Assembly: GCF_018263855.1 (NCBI RefSeq)
Contig: NZ_CP073318.1
Location: 6,758,001-6,822,000, forward strand
From: Kutzneria sp. CA-103260
Lineage (GTDB): Bacteria; Actinomycetota; Actinomycetes; Mycobacteriales; Pseudonocardiaceae
Length of the DNA stretch: 64,000 nucleotides
Reading direction: 5' to 3'
The notes beneath the pieces were generated by a model. That model was not told the DNA's origin. It ran no database searches and worked only from the letters and a program-made list of their open reading frames with translations. Both the position numbers and the translations under genes were made by a program. Positions 8,358 to 16,286 of this stretch are shown here, piece by piece. Each line of letters starts with the position of its first letter. Positions within the stretch are counted from its first letter, which is position 1.

Positions 8358-8389
8358 GGCAGAGGCGAATCGCCTCTGCCTTTTGTTTT
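8358..8389 (+). terminator. attenuator-type intrinsic terminator before aroG
   Basis: A perfect 10-bp stem (8358-8367 GGCAGAGGCG with 8371-8380) closes a 3-nt loop and is followed by TTTTGTTTT. It sits between the leader ORF and aroG, where a constitutive terminator would make no sense. Upstream, 8294-8306 can pair with 8343-8355 (12 of 13 bases), a candidate regulatory helix. I could not identify a helix that clearly competes with the terminator stem. Confidence 0.8.
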
Positions 8390-8447
8390 GCCCAAGACAC
8401 CAGGGCAGGCCGGCGGGATCTCCGGCGGTCTGCGGAGAGGAAGCGCC

Positions 8448-9551
8448 ATGTCCACCCACAACCAGCGCATCGTCAGCTCGCGGCCGATGGTCTCGCCCGC
8501 GCTGCTTCGCGACGAGGCCCCACTGACCGACGCCGCCGAGGCCGTCGTGGTGCAGAGCCGGACCGCCGTCACCAATGTGCTCAACGGCGACGACGACCGA
8601 TTGCTCGTCATCGTCGGGCCGTGCTCCGTGCACGATCCCGTGGCCGGCCTCGACTACGCGCGACGGCTGGCCGCCCTGACCGCTGAGCTGTCCGACGAGC
8701 TGTGCATCGTGATGCGGGTCTACTTCGAGAAACCGCGCACCACGCTCGGATGGAAGGGCCTGATCAACGACCCGCGGCTGGACGGCTCGTTCGACGTCAA
8801 CCACGGGCTGCGGATCGCCCGGCAGCTGTTGCTGGACATCCTCGCGGTGGGGCTGCCGGTGGGCTGCGAATTCCTCGACCCGATCACTCCACAGTACATC
8901 GCCGACACCGTGACCTGGGGATCCATCGGCGCGCGGACCGCGCAGAGCCAGGTGCACCGGCAGCTGTGCAGCGGCCTGTCGATGCCGATCGGGATCAAGA
9001 ACTCCACCGAGGGTGACGTGCAGGCGGCCGTCGACGCGGTGAAGGCGGCGGCGTCCAGCCACGTGTTCCCCGGCATCACCGACGACGGTCTGGCCGCGAT
9101 CTTCTCCACCGCCGGCAACCCCGACTGCCACGTCATCCTGCGCGGCAGCGGCGCCGGGCCGAACTACGACCGGGCCAGCGTGGAGCACACCGTCGACCGG
9201 CTGGCGAAGTCCGGCCTCCCCGAACGGGTGATCGTGGACGCCAGCCACGGCAACAGCGGCAAGGACCACCTGCGGCAGCCGGGGGTCGCCGCCGACATCG
9301 CCTCGCGGATCGCCGGCGGCGAGACCGAGGTGGTCGGCATCATGCTGGAGAGCTTCCTGGAGCCGGGTCGGCAGGAACTGGTGCTGGGGCACGCCGAGGA
9401 GCTGGCGTACGGGCAGAGCGTGACCGACGCGTGCATGGGCTGGGATGTGACGGAGTCCGTGCTCCGTTCCCTCGCCGACGCTGTCGGTCAGCGGCGGGCT
9501 TCGCGGTCGGTCGGGGCCGCTTCGACGGTTTCCTCGATTGTGACGGCGTAG
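8448..9551 (+). CDS. aroG: 3-deoxy-7-phosphoheptulonate synthase, type I (AroF/G/H family)
   Basis: 367 aa. It condenses phosphoenolpyruvate and erythrose-4-phosphate, the first shikimate step. Type I hallmarks are GPCSVHD at residues 57-63, KPRTTLGWKGLINDP, the GIKNSTEGD loop, and the C-terminal DASHGNSGKD metal site. The ATG at 8448 is preceded by GAGAGGAAG. Actinomycetes usually carry a type II enzyme for housekeeping, so this may be a second isozyme for secondary metabolism, although no pathway genes are adjacent. The leader peptide and terminator upstream suggest control by aromatic amino acids. Confidence 0.92.
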   Translation: MSTHNQRIVSSRPMVSPALLRDEAPLTDAAEAVVVQSRTAVTNVLNGDDDRLLVIVGPCSVHDPVAGLDYARRLAALTAELSDELCIVMRVYFEKPRTTLGWKGLINDPRLDGSFDVNHGLRIARQLLLDILAVGLPVGCEFLDPITPQYIADTVTWGSIGARTAQSQVHRQLCSGLSMPIGIKNSTEGDVQAAVDAVKAAASSHVFPGITDDGLAAIFSTAGNPDCHVILRGSGAGPNYDRASVEHTVDRLAKSGLPERVIVDASHGNSGKDHLRQPGVAADIASRIAGGETEVVGIMLESFLEPGRQELVLGHAEELAYGQSVTDACMGWDVTESVLRSLADAVGQRRASRSVGAASTVSSIVTA

Positions 9552-9554
9552 TAC

Positions 9555-9780
9555 TCCGTCGTCGCGAACGTCGATTTCGACAGCCGAGCGGTTCGCCGCC
9601 GCATATCTCAAGTGCGACGGCCTGGCGCTTCGTCGTCGCGAAGGTCGGCTGCGGCGACCGAGCGGCTTGTCGCCGCGAAGGTGGTCTGCGACGGTCTCGA
9701 GGCTCGTCGTCGCCGGGGTCGACTGCGTCCATGTGGTGGTCGCGGTCGGACCGTCGTGTCGCGTTCGATGGATGCGGCCT
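9555..9780. repeat. degenerate CGTCGCGAAGGTCG repeat tract after aroG
   Basis: Imperfect units such as GTCGTCGCGAACGTCG, TTCGTCGTCGCGAAGGTCG and TTGTCGCCGCGAAGGT follow the aroG stop for about 225 bp. They resemble the tract at 740-1020. No gene with family resemblance is found between 9552 and 9970. Confidence 0.55.
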
Positions 9781-9809
9781 TCGCCGACCGGTGTTGAAGT
9801 GTTGACGAG

Positions 9810-9849
9810 AGTGGTCAATGGTTGATTCGACTATCAACCATTGACCACT
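9810..9849. promoter_or_regulatory. 16-bp perfect inverted repeat upstream of cupin gene
   Basis: AGTGGTCAATGGTTGA at 9810-9825 is perfectly repeated in inverse orientation at 9834-9849 with an 8-nt loop. It lacks a T-tract. It lies about 120 bp upstream of the cupin start and 260 bp past aroG. It could be a binding site for a dimeric regulator or a U-less terminator for aroG; sequence alone does not decide. Confidence 0.5.
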
Positions 9850-9970
9850 GTGGACCACGCTTGCCTCAGTGGTCTTCGACCAAATGGCAACACGGCGTGC
9901 GGGCCACGGGTCGACGCGGGTGGCAGTGTGATCGGCGGCGCACTCGCCGGCAATCGGTTTGGAGATCGTG

Positions 9971-10315
9971 ATGAAGGACGAACTGGAGTTCTTCGACGTC
10001 GAGACCGTGCCGTGGCAGCCGGATCCGGCCGCGTCGGGTGTCAGCGAGCGGGTGCTCAGCCGGGAGGTCGACGGTGCGGTGGGCACGCGGATCGCGCGAT
10101 GGGCACCGGGCACGGAGACGTCCGGTGTGATCCGGCATGACTACTTCGAGGAAGTTCTGCTACTCGAAGGCTCACTGCACGACATCACTCTGGACCGGAC
10201 GTTCCGCGCCGGACACTTCGCCTCACGGCGGCCCGGGATGCCGCACGGTCCGTATCGGACGGTGGACGGCTGCACCATGTTGGAGATCAGGAGTCGGCCA
10301 ACTGACGCATCTTGA
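9971..10315 (+). CDS. cupin-domain protein
   Basis: 114-aa single-domain beta-barrel protein. A cupin-like motif 1 is recognisable around TSGVIRHDYFEEVLLLEGSL and motif 2 around GHFASRRPGMPHGPY, so some of the metal-ligand positions (His, Glu, His) are kept. Enzymatic function is unknown. The ATG at 9971 has GGAG 6 nt upstream; an ATG at 9959 is less well placed. It converges on the TPR gene, ending 28 bp inside that gene's 3' end. Confidence 0.7.
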   Translation: MKDELEFFDVETVPWQPDPAASGVSERVLSREVDGAVGTRIARWAPGTETSGVIRHDYFEEVLLLEGSLHDITLDRTFRAGHFASRRPGMPHGPYRTVDGCTMLEIRSRPTDAS

Positions 10316-11624
10316 GCTGGTTGTAGGGGGAGTCGGGTCGCACGCTGATCCGTTCCCCGATCAGGGTTCGGGCCTGCGCGGTGCGGCCGGCGCGAATGGC
10401 GGCCTCGACCAGCGTTCGCTGCATGACGTCTCGCTGGGCGTGGCTGCCGCCGAACTCGTGCACATGGCGGCGGATCGGCCAGAGCAGGTCGACCGCCTCG
10501 GTGTAGCGGCCGCGGCCGAAGGCGAGCAGTGCTTCGCAGATCGGCAGGCCGACGCGGGCGGTCATGGCGACATTGGTCGCCGGACTGGCTGAGGAACCGG
10601 CTTCGCCGACATAGCGGCGACGGTCGGCGATGAGGTCAGCGGCAAGGTTGTCCTCGCCGGCGCCGACGTAGGACATGACGGCGTGCATGTCGTTGAACGC
10701 GTTGAACGGGATCGTCATGCGCGGCGGCCAGGTCGCGGCGAGCTTGGCCCAGCGATCTCCGACGTCCTCCCCCAGCAGGTGCAGTCGCCACATCAAGCTG
10801 GCCGCGTTGACCACCTCGGTGATGGTGGACTCCTCGGTCGGCGCGAGCCGCTCGTCGTAGACGCCGAGTGCCTCGCGGTGACGGCCGGCTTCCAGCAGGA
10901 ACAGGCAGTAGTGCCACCAGATGTGCACGCGGAGCAGGTTGCCGCGATCCCAGTCAGATCGCCGGCGGTCCAGCATGGCGATGCCGTCGTCGTAGTTGGC
11001 GCGCATCTCGTGGGTGTGACCGACGGCGTGAATGCTCCAGACGTCGGCGGCATCGAGCTCCATCGCGCGCAGCCCAGTCTGTTCGGCGAGCTCCCAGTGG
11101 CCGCATTCCTCCAGGCCGAACGCGTACATGCCGAGCAGGTTCGCGTAGTGCGGATCGGCGGGGGTCCATGCCGGCAGCGCACCGCCGATGCGGTCACGGA
11201 GCGAAGTGGCGTCGCCGGTGAGGAAGTCGATCTGGTGGCCGACGGCCAGCGCCAGCGCGTCGCGGGGCTGCTCCGCCGTCAGATCGGCGAGCAGTGAACC
11301 GGCGGCATGCAGGTCGCCGTCGAGCAGCTTCGCGGCGGCTTCGACGTGCAGGTGTTCGCCGACGGTGAGGTCGCCGGCGCTCTGCCGGAATTCGGCGAAC
11401 TTGGCCCTGACCGGCGGCACATATTGCGGGTCGGTGCTGAGCACCGCCAGGTACACGCGCATGGCGTTGGCGGTCGGCAGCAACGGGTCCTCAGTGACCG
11501 CGCGCTCGGAGCGTTCGCCCACATCAGTGCGGAAGTGCAGCAGCGAGTCGACGGCCCCGTCCAGTTCGTCGACCGCGGCGGCGGTCGCGGCGTGCACCGA
11601 AATTCCGTGTTGGTCCAGGCGCAT
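10287..11624 (-). CDS. tetratricopeptide repeat protein (TTC38-like)
   Basis: 445 aa, nearly all helical repeats. The central block (ANLLGMYAFGLEECGHWELA, WSIHAVGHTHEMR, HIWWHYCLFLLEAGRH) is characteristic of the TTC38-like family found in many bacteria, whose function is unknown. The start at 11624 is fixed by GGAGGA directly before the ATG; the open frame continuing to 12419 runs through repetitive DNA and an antisense gene and is not credible. Probably a cytosolic scaffold or enzyme-like protein. It is not obviously co-transcribed with the LuxR-like gene 400 bp upstream. Confidence 0.78.
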   Translation of the reverse strand: MRLDQHGISVHAATAAAVDELDGAVDSLLHFRTDVGERSERAVTEDPLLPTANAMRVYLAVLSTDPQYVPPVRAKFAEFRQSAGDLTVGEHLHVEAAAKLLDGDLHAAGSLLADLTAEQPRDALALAVGHQIDFLTGDATSLRDRIGGALPAWTPADPHYANLLGMYAFGLEECGHWELAEQTGLRAMELDAADVWSIHAVGHTHEMRANYDDGIAMLDRRRSDWDRGNLLRVHIWWHYCLFLLEAGRHREALGVYDERLAPTEESTITEVVNAASLMWRLHLLGEDVGDRWAKLAATWPPRMTIPFNAFNDMHAVMSYVGAGEDNLAADLIADRRRYVGEAGSSASPATNVAMTARVGLPICEALLAFGRGRYTEAVDLLWPIRRHVHEFGGSHAQRDVMQRTLVEAAIRAGRTAQARTLIGERISVRPDSPYNQLKMRQLADS

Positions 11625-11639
11625 TCCTCCGACGATACG

Positions 11640-12000
11640 GCCACGTCGGTGGCGGTCGGGCCGAGGCTGCGAGGTGACCAGCGGGCGGGATGGCCGACGG
11701 AGGAACGCGGGCGGAGCGAGCTTGAGCAACGGGACATGGGCCGAGCAGGCATCGGTCGAGTGGACGCGGGACAACCAGGCCTGGGTCGCGCAGGCGTGAG
11801 TTGAATGGCCGCGAGTCGAGCGGGCGTGAGTTGAACGGGCATGAGTCGAATCGGGTGTGGCTAAACCGGGCGTGGGTCGACCAGACCTTGGGCTGAACGA
11901 CCGTGGCTCGAACGGGTATGGGGCGGTCGAGGCGTGCGAGTCATGGGTCGCGGGCGTGGCAGAGGGTCCAGGCAGGGGTTCTGAGTGCGGCTGCCAGGAA
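11640..12000. repeat. degenerate GCGTGAGTTGAACGGGC repeat tract
   Basis: The 400-bp gap upstream of the TPR gene consists largely of imperfect units of about 14-17 bp, such as GCGTGAGTTGAATGG, GCGAGTCGAGCGG, GCGTGAGTTGAACGG and GCATGAGTCGAATCGG (clearest at 11780-11900). Codon-like drift has opened long antisense frames here, but no family-like protein is encoded. Confidence 0.55.
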
Positions 12001-12022
12001 TGAGTTTGCGAGTGGGACCGGC

Positions 12023-13069
12023 TCAGAGCAGGCCCAGCTGGGCGGCGCGGACGCCGGCTTGGAAGCGGCTGCGGGCGTCGAGGCTGAGCATGGCGGCGGC
12101 CATGTCGTTGCGGACGGTCCGGACGCTGACGCCGACCTGGCGGGCGATGGCGTCGTCGGTGAGACCGTCGGCCAGCAGGCGCAGGACCTTGTGGTGGCGG
12201 GGTGTCTGCTCGGCCGGGGACTGGTGGCGGCGGTTGCCGGGGCTGCCTTTGCCCCAGACCTGGTCGGCGAGCACGCAGAGCGGCGCGACGGCGGAGGCGC
12301 TGCGGTTGACGACTGCCTCGTCGCCGTTGACGACCATCGCGACGGACCGATCGGCCAACAGCATGGTGGTGGGCAGGGTCGGCACGATGCGGGGCGCGGC
12401 TCCCCGGGTGCGCAGCCACGTGGCGTATGCGCCGATGCTTGGGGTGCGGATTAGTTCACCGCGCCAGACCTGTCGGAGTTGGGCACCGCGGCGGAGCACG
12501 GCTTCGGCGATCGGGGCGGCGAATTCGAAGGATCCGGTCCGGTGCTCGCCGCTGAGGATGACGACCTCGCGTCGGGCGTTGGCGACGAGGTGTTCGGCGA
12601 ACGAGTTCATCTCGTCCAGGCCGTGGAGCCGGTCGGGGCCCGGTGGCTGATGGCGAGCGATGAGCTGGGCGATCGCCAACGCCTGGGGCCGGACGTCGCC
12701 GGCGCTGAGTCCCCACACCCGGCTCGCGGCGAACGCCGGAAGTGCGAGCGCCGGGTCGACGGCGCGGATGGCGCCGCTCTCCTCGACCGAGGCGGCGAGC
12801 AGACCGTCGGTGCGAAGTTGGTCGACGGCGGCGGCAAACCGACCGCCGCCGAGGTCGAGCCGGCCGTCGCCGCGGATGACATCGAGCCGGCTGTGGCTGG
12901 AGGTGAGTCGGCTGTGGCCGGGGGCGGGACGGTTGTCGCCGAGGTCGAGTGGGCCGTGGCCTTGGTTGAGGTCGAGATGGCGGGCCAGGTCGACGATCCG
13001 CCAGCGAACGCGCGTGAGCGCCGTCAGATAGACGGCCTCAGCGACAGCGTCGAGACCCAAGCCGCTCAC
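12023..13069 (-). CDS. TrmB-like N-terminus/LuxR-type HTH transcriptional regulator
   Basis: About 348 aa. The N-terminal LGLDAVAEAVYLTALTRV helix set resembles TrmB-type winged helices, and the C-terminal TDDAIARQVGVSVRTVRNDM (last about 60 residues) is a LuxR/GerE-type HTH. The middle carries the domain usually found in these regulators, with no recognised ligand motif. Residues about 37-75 are a low-complexity insertion (GHGPLDLGDNRP, SRLTSSHSRLD) encoded by GTCGAG/GGCCGTGG repeats. The start is uncertain between GTG codons at 13069 and 13078. It lies 97 bp downstream of the TPR membrane gene on the same strand. Confidence 0.72.
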   Translation of the reverse strand: MSGLGLDAVAEAVYLTALTRVRWRIVDLARHLDLNQGHGPLDLGDNRPAPGHSRLTSSHSRLDVIRGDGRLDLGGGRFAAAVDQLRTDGLLAASVEESGAIRAVDPALALPAFAASRVWGLSAGDVRPQALAIAQLIARHQPPGPDRLHGLDEMNSFAEHLVANARREVVILSGEHRTGSFEFAAPIAEAVLRRGAQLRQVWRGELIRTPSIGAYATWLRTRGAAPRIVPTLPTTMLLADRSVAMVVNGDEAVVNRSASAVAPLCVLADQVWGKGSPGNRRHQSPAEQTPRHHKVLRLLADGLTDDAIARQVGVSVRTVRNDMAAAMLSLDARSRFQAGVRAAQLGLL

Positions 13070-13166
13070 GAAACCCACCCCCAGGCGCAGGCACCCACTG
13101 CTGAGCCGCACCGAATGCTGCCGGCGGTGGCTGACGTGCCGCTTGTTCCGCGCTTGTCCCGGCCGC

Positions 13167-14933
13167 CTACGCCTCGTTGACCAGGGACACCGCGCCGGCG
13201 CAGACGGCGCAGACCAGGGCGAAGATCAGCGGCTCCATGGTGCCGGCGTTGGCCTGGTCGAGCATCGCCCACAGCAGCACCAGCGCGTTGGACAGCCCGA
13301 GCAGCACGCACGACACCCCGATCACCGGGCGGCGCACGGGCATGGTCAACACGAGGAATCGGCAGCCCGACGGCGCCCGAACCAGTTCGACGAGGGCCAG
13401 CACCACGACGACACCCGGGATGGCGTAGCCGACCCAGGCCAGCATGGGTGTCGGCTTCGGCAGCCCGGAGACCACCAGGAACATGCCGGCGATCACCAGT
13501 GTGACGGAGAGCTGACGGATGGCACGCCAGGTCAGCTTCTCGGCCACCGGCAGCCGGTCCGGGCCGGCAGTTCGACCGGGGCCGACAGCCCGTTTGTCGC
13601 CAGCGGCCCGCCCAGCGGCGGTCCGCCCGTCACCAACCGTGCGGCTGTCGCCCGCCGACCGACTGATCGGCGCGCGACCGTCACCAGCAGGTCGACCGTC
13701 GCCAGAAATCCGGCCATCGCCTGGAGCTCGACCGCCAGCTGAAGTTCGACGAAAAGCTCGATTTCGACGAAAAGCAGATTTTCGACCGCCGGGGTCGCCG
13801 TCACCGGTGGAGTGGCCGGTGGCCGGGTAGCCGGCCGCGCGGCGGGCGGCGGGCGGCGGGGCCGAGGTGGGCCGGTCGGAACGAAGGCCGCCGGCGGCGG
13901 GCCCGTCGGCGACGAACTGGTCAGGCGCGAACCGGTCAACTGCGGACCGACCAGAGGCCGATCGATCGGCGGGAGACCAGTCCGGGAGCGACCGGTCGGA
14001 GGCTGGCTGGCTCGTGACGGAGCGACCAGAGGCGGAACGGTCGACAGCAAAGCGGTGCGGTTGCCTGCGGTCGGACGACGCTGACCAGTCGGACGACGAC
14101 CACCGGTCCGACGACGAAGGCGGATCCGACGACAACCAGTCGGGCGAAGACGACCGGCCTCGCGGTGAAGACAGCGGATCGGACGGCAGGCCCGGCGTTG
14201 GGGACTGGTCGGGTGACGACGACCAGCGGGGTGACGGCGGGCGGCCGGCGGAGGAGGGACGGGGAGTGCGACCGCCGGCGGGGAGGACGTCGAAAACCGA
14301 GGGCGCGTCGGAGTTGGGGATTGCGGCGAAGTTCTGATTTTCGACGAAGTCGGTGGCGCGGTCGCGGGCGGGGGTTTGGCGGAGGCGGGCCAGCTCGGCG
14401 CGAACGCGAGGGTCACCCGGTTTGCGGCGCATGGCAGTGCGGTAGGCGCGCTCGGCGGTGGCGATGTCGCCGGTCCGCCGAGCGGCGTCGCCCAGCACGA
14501 GGTAGGGCCGCACGTGGTCGGGCTGGTATCGAACGGCCTGGGCGGCGGCGTCCACGGCGTCGGGCCAACTGCCGGCGGCACCGAAGGCCTCGGCCAGGGC
14601 GATGCGGCACCGCCAGTCGGAGGGCGCGGCCTGGACGGCCTGGCGAGCGGCGGCGACGGCCTCCTCATGACGGGAAAGACGGCTGAGCGCCTTGCTGGCC
14701 AAGCGGTGCGCCGACGCCTTGTCGCCGGGAAGCGCTAGCGCGCGGCGCACGGCGGCGAGGGCGGCGGTCGCGTCGCCGCGGTCGAGGAGGGCGCCGGCGA
14801 GCCGGCACCAGACCTCGGCGCTGTCGGGATGGGAGTTGGCGGTGCCGCGCAGCAGGGCCACCGCTTTGCGTCGCCGGCCGGAGGCACTCAACTTGGCTGC
14901 TCGATCGAGTACGTCTCCGATCGGTTCGACCAT
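13167..14933 (-). CDS. TPR protein with long low-complexity linker and C-terminal membrane domain
   Basis: 588 aa. Residues 1-195 are TPR-like repeats (ALLRGTANSHPDSAEVW, YRTAMRRKPGDPRVRAEL). Residues about 210-455 are an Arg/Ser/Asp/Pro-rich linker (for example SSDRWSSSDWSASSDRR), and the C-terminus has about four transmembrane helices (VTLVIAGMFLVVSGL, YAIPGVVVVLALVELV, GVSCVLLGLSNALVLLWAM, PLIFALVCAVCAGAV). The linker is encoded by the same GACGA/GGTCG repeats seen in nearby gaps, so it probably grew by repeat expansion. The start at 14933 follows GGGAGG by 9 nt. Function unknown; TPRs would face the cytosol. Confidence 0.68.
   Translation of the reverse strand: MVEPIGDVLDRAAKLSASGRRRKAVALLRGTANSHPDSAEVWCRLAGALLDRGDATAALAAVRRALALPGDKASAHRLASKALSRLSRHEEAVAAARQAVQAAPSDWRCRIALAEAFGAAGSWPDAVDAAAQAVRYQPDHVRPYLVLGDAARRTGDIATAERAYRTAMRRKPGDPRVRAELARLRQTPARDRATDFVENQNFAAIPNSDAPSVFDVLPAGGRTPRPSSAGRPPSPRWSSSPDQSPTPGLPSDPLSSPRGRSSSPDWLSSDPPSSSDRWSSSDWSASSDRRQPHRFAVDRSASGRSVTSQPASDRSLPDWSPADRSASGRSAVDRFAPDQFVADGPAAGGLRSDRPTSAPPPAARRAAGYPATGHSTGDGDPGGRKSAFRRNRAFRRTSAGGRAPGDGRISGDGRPAGDGRAPISRSAGDSRTVGDGRTAAGRAAGDKRAVGPGRTAGPDRLPVAEKLTWRAIRQLSVTLVIAGMFLVVSGLPKPTPMLAWVGYAIPGVVVVLALVELVRAPSGCRFLVLTMPVRRPVIGVSCVLLGLSNALVLLWAMLDQANAGTMEPLIFALVCAVCAGAVSLVNEA
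13530..14345. repeat. expanded degenerate repeats inside coding sequence
   Basis: Imperfect CGACCGGTCGGA, CGACGAAAAGC and GACGACCAG units fill this segment of the TPR-membrane gene, including two CGACGAAAAGC copies at 13747-13775 and ATTTTCGACGAAG at about 14337. The unit resembles that of intergenic tracts at 740-1020 and 35395-35435. In the gene it encodes the Ser/Arg/Asp-rich linker and keeps the frame open. Confidence 0.6.
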
Positions 14934-15051
14934 CGCTTGTGTCCTCCCGCCAGCCGGACCAGGCAACTCGGGCAAGTCTGGCAGCGGGCGACACGGATCG
15001 AGCGGACCCTCTTATACCGGCGTGTCGCGAGGACACACACCGCTGGACGGC

Positions 15052-15693
15052 CTAATTGATCCGGGCCAGCTCCCGGGCGGACTCGAGCGCGGCGGAGCGG
15101 GAGGCGTCGGCGTGCTCGCGGAACTGCGCCAGCGCGGGGTCGAGGTGCGCGAGGGTGAACTCGGCGGTGATGAAGCGCAGGTTGCGGTCGAGACCGACCT
15201 GGCTGAGCACTTTGCCCAGGTACGGCTCCAGGTGGTCGAAGTCGGCCCGCGGCGCGCCGGGCGCGTAGGAGCCGCCCTTGGAGGCCGCGACCACGACCCG
15301 GGTGTCGACAAGAGCGCCCTCGCCGGTCTCCTTGTTGATGGCGGTCGCCGGGCCGATCACACGGTCGAGCCAGGCCTTGAGCGTGGACGGGATGCTGAAG
15401 TTGTACATGGGCACGCCCAGCAGCACGACGTCGGCGGCAAGCAGTTCGTCGACCAACTCCTGGCTGACGGCGGCGTCGGCGGCCTGCTCGGGTGTGAAGT
15501 CGGCGGGCGGCAGCATCTTGGTCGCCAGGGTGAGCGCGTTGAGGTGCGGAACGGGCTTCTCGGCCAGGTCACGGTAGGTGTAGACGCCGTCCGGGTTGGC
15601 CTGCCGCCAGTGCTCGGCGTAGGTCGCGGACAGCTCCCGGGACACCGATCCCTCGTGCCGGACGCTCGTGTCGATGTGCAGCAGGGCGACCAT
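15052..15693 (-). CDS. azoR: FMN-dependent NADH-azoreductase (AzoR family)
   Basis: 213 aa flavodoxin-fold quinone/azo reductase. The N-terminal DTSVRHEGSVSREL phosphate loop, PMYNFSIPSTLKAWLDR (active-site loop) and ASKGGSYAPG match AzoR. The enzyme reduces quinones by two electrons and protects against electrophile stress. GAGAGGA precedes the ATG at 15693. It is transcribed divergently from a MarR regulator, and two copies of a 20-bp operator-like element lie in the 95-bp gap, so it is almost certainly controlled by that regulator. Confidence 0.9.
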   Translation of the reverse strand: MVALLHIDTSVRHEGSVSRELSATYAEHWRQANPDGVYTYRDLAEKPVPHLNALTLATKMLPPADFTPEQAADAAVSQELVDELLAADVVLLGVPMYNFSIPSTLKAWLDRVIGPATAINKETGEGALVDTRVVVAASKGGSYAPGAPRADFDHLEPYLGKVLSQVGLDRNLRFITAEFTLAHLDPALAQFREHADASRSAALESARELARIN

Positions 15694-15710
15694 GACAGTC
15701 CTCTCTAACG

Positions 15711-15760
15711 GGATGTTCTGGTTCAAGAACATACGAGTAAGGATGTTCTGAGTCAAGAAC
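15711..15760. promoter_or_regulatory. tandem MarR-type operators
   Basis: Two direct copies of GGATGTTCTGNNTCAAGAAC at 15711-15730 and 15741-15760 each contain the inverted repeat GTTCTNNNNNNAGAAC. The 30-bp spacing puts them on the same face of the helix (about three turns). They lie between azoR and the divergent MarR gene and probably overlap both promoters. Confidence 0.75.
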
Positions 15761-15794
15761 TTCTCCGGAGGCCGTCGACACGTACGATTTGGGC

Positions 15795-16286
15795 GTGGAG
15801 ACCGAGCAGCAGCACGTCTGCGCCGCCGCCCAGGGCTGCGGCGAGCGCGACAACCTGAACTGGCTGCTGCACCGCGCCGCCCAGCGGATGGGCGCGGCGA
15901 TGGAGCGCCACGCGGTCGAGGCCGGCGTCGGCATCCGTGGCCACCTGGTGCTGACCGCGTTGCTCGACGGCCATCAGCAAACGCAACTTGCATTGGGCAA
16001 TCGACTCGGTCTCGACAAGACGACCATGACGTCCACCTTGGACCGGATGGAGCAGCAGGGACTGATCGTCCGCCGACCTGATCCGAGTGACCGCCGCGTG
16101 CGTATCCCCGAGCTGACAGAGAAGGGTCGCCAGGTCCAGGCGGCGGTCCGGCTCGAACTGGAACTGGTCGAACGGGCCGTGCTCGAGGGATTGAGCACGG
16201 AGGAGGAGGCGGTGCTGCGGCGCGTGCTGCTGCGGCTGGCGGTGCCCGAGGAGAGCGGCGCCAGCCCCGGCGGCTCGTGCGTGTAG
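15795..16286 (+). CDS. MarR-family transcriptional regulator
   Basis: 163 aa from the GTG at 15795 (a TTG at 15789 would add two residues). The winged HTH spans about residues 55-110 (LALGNRLGLDKTTMTSTLDR, then the wing RRPDPSDRRVRIPELTEKG). Two Cys residues near the N-terminus in the sequence VCAAAQGCGERD could act as a thiol switch, as in quinone-sensing MarR relatives such as YodB/MhqR; that is inference. No clear Shine-Dalgarno is present. The divergent azoR and tandem operators suggest autoregulated repression lifted by quinones or electrophiles. Confidence 0.85.
   Translation: METEQQHVCAAAQGCGERDNLNWLLHRAAQRMGAAMERHAVEAGVGIRGHLVLTALLDGHQQTQLALGNRLGLDKTTMTSTLDRMEQQGLIVRRPDPSDRRVRIPELTEKGRQVQAAVRLELELVERAVLEGLSTEEEAVLRRVLLRLAVPEESGASPGGSCV

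Noticed and set aside
8184-9818. N-terminal extension making a 993-aa glutamine synthetase fusion
   Set aside because: The extension is antisense to aroG and crosses repetitive DNA; a GTG with a good RBS at 8183 gives the normal 448-aa length.
11625-12419. N-terminal extension of the TPR protein to 710 aa
   Set aside because: It runs through degenerate repeats and the 3' end of the LuxR-like gene; GGAGGA before the ATG at 11624 sets the start.
13530-14345. CRISPR or exact tandem repeat array
   Set aside because: Units are imperfect, without constant repeat length or unique spacers, and lie within an open reading frame; no cas genes are present.
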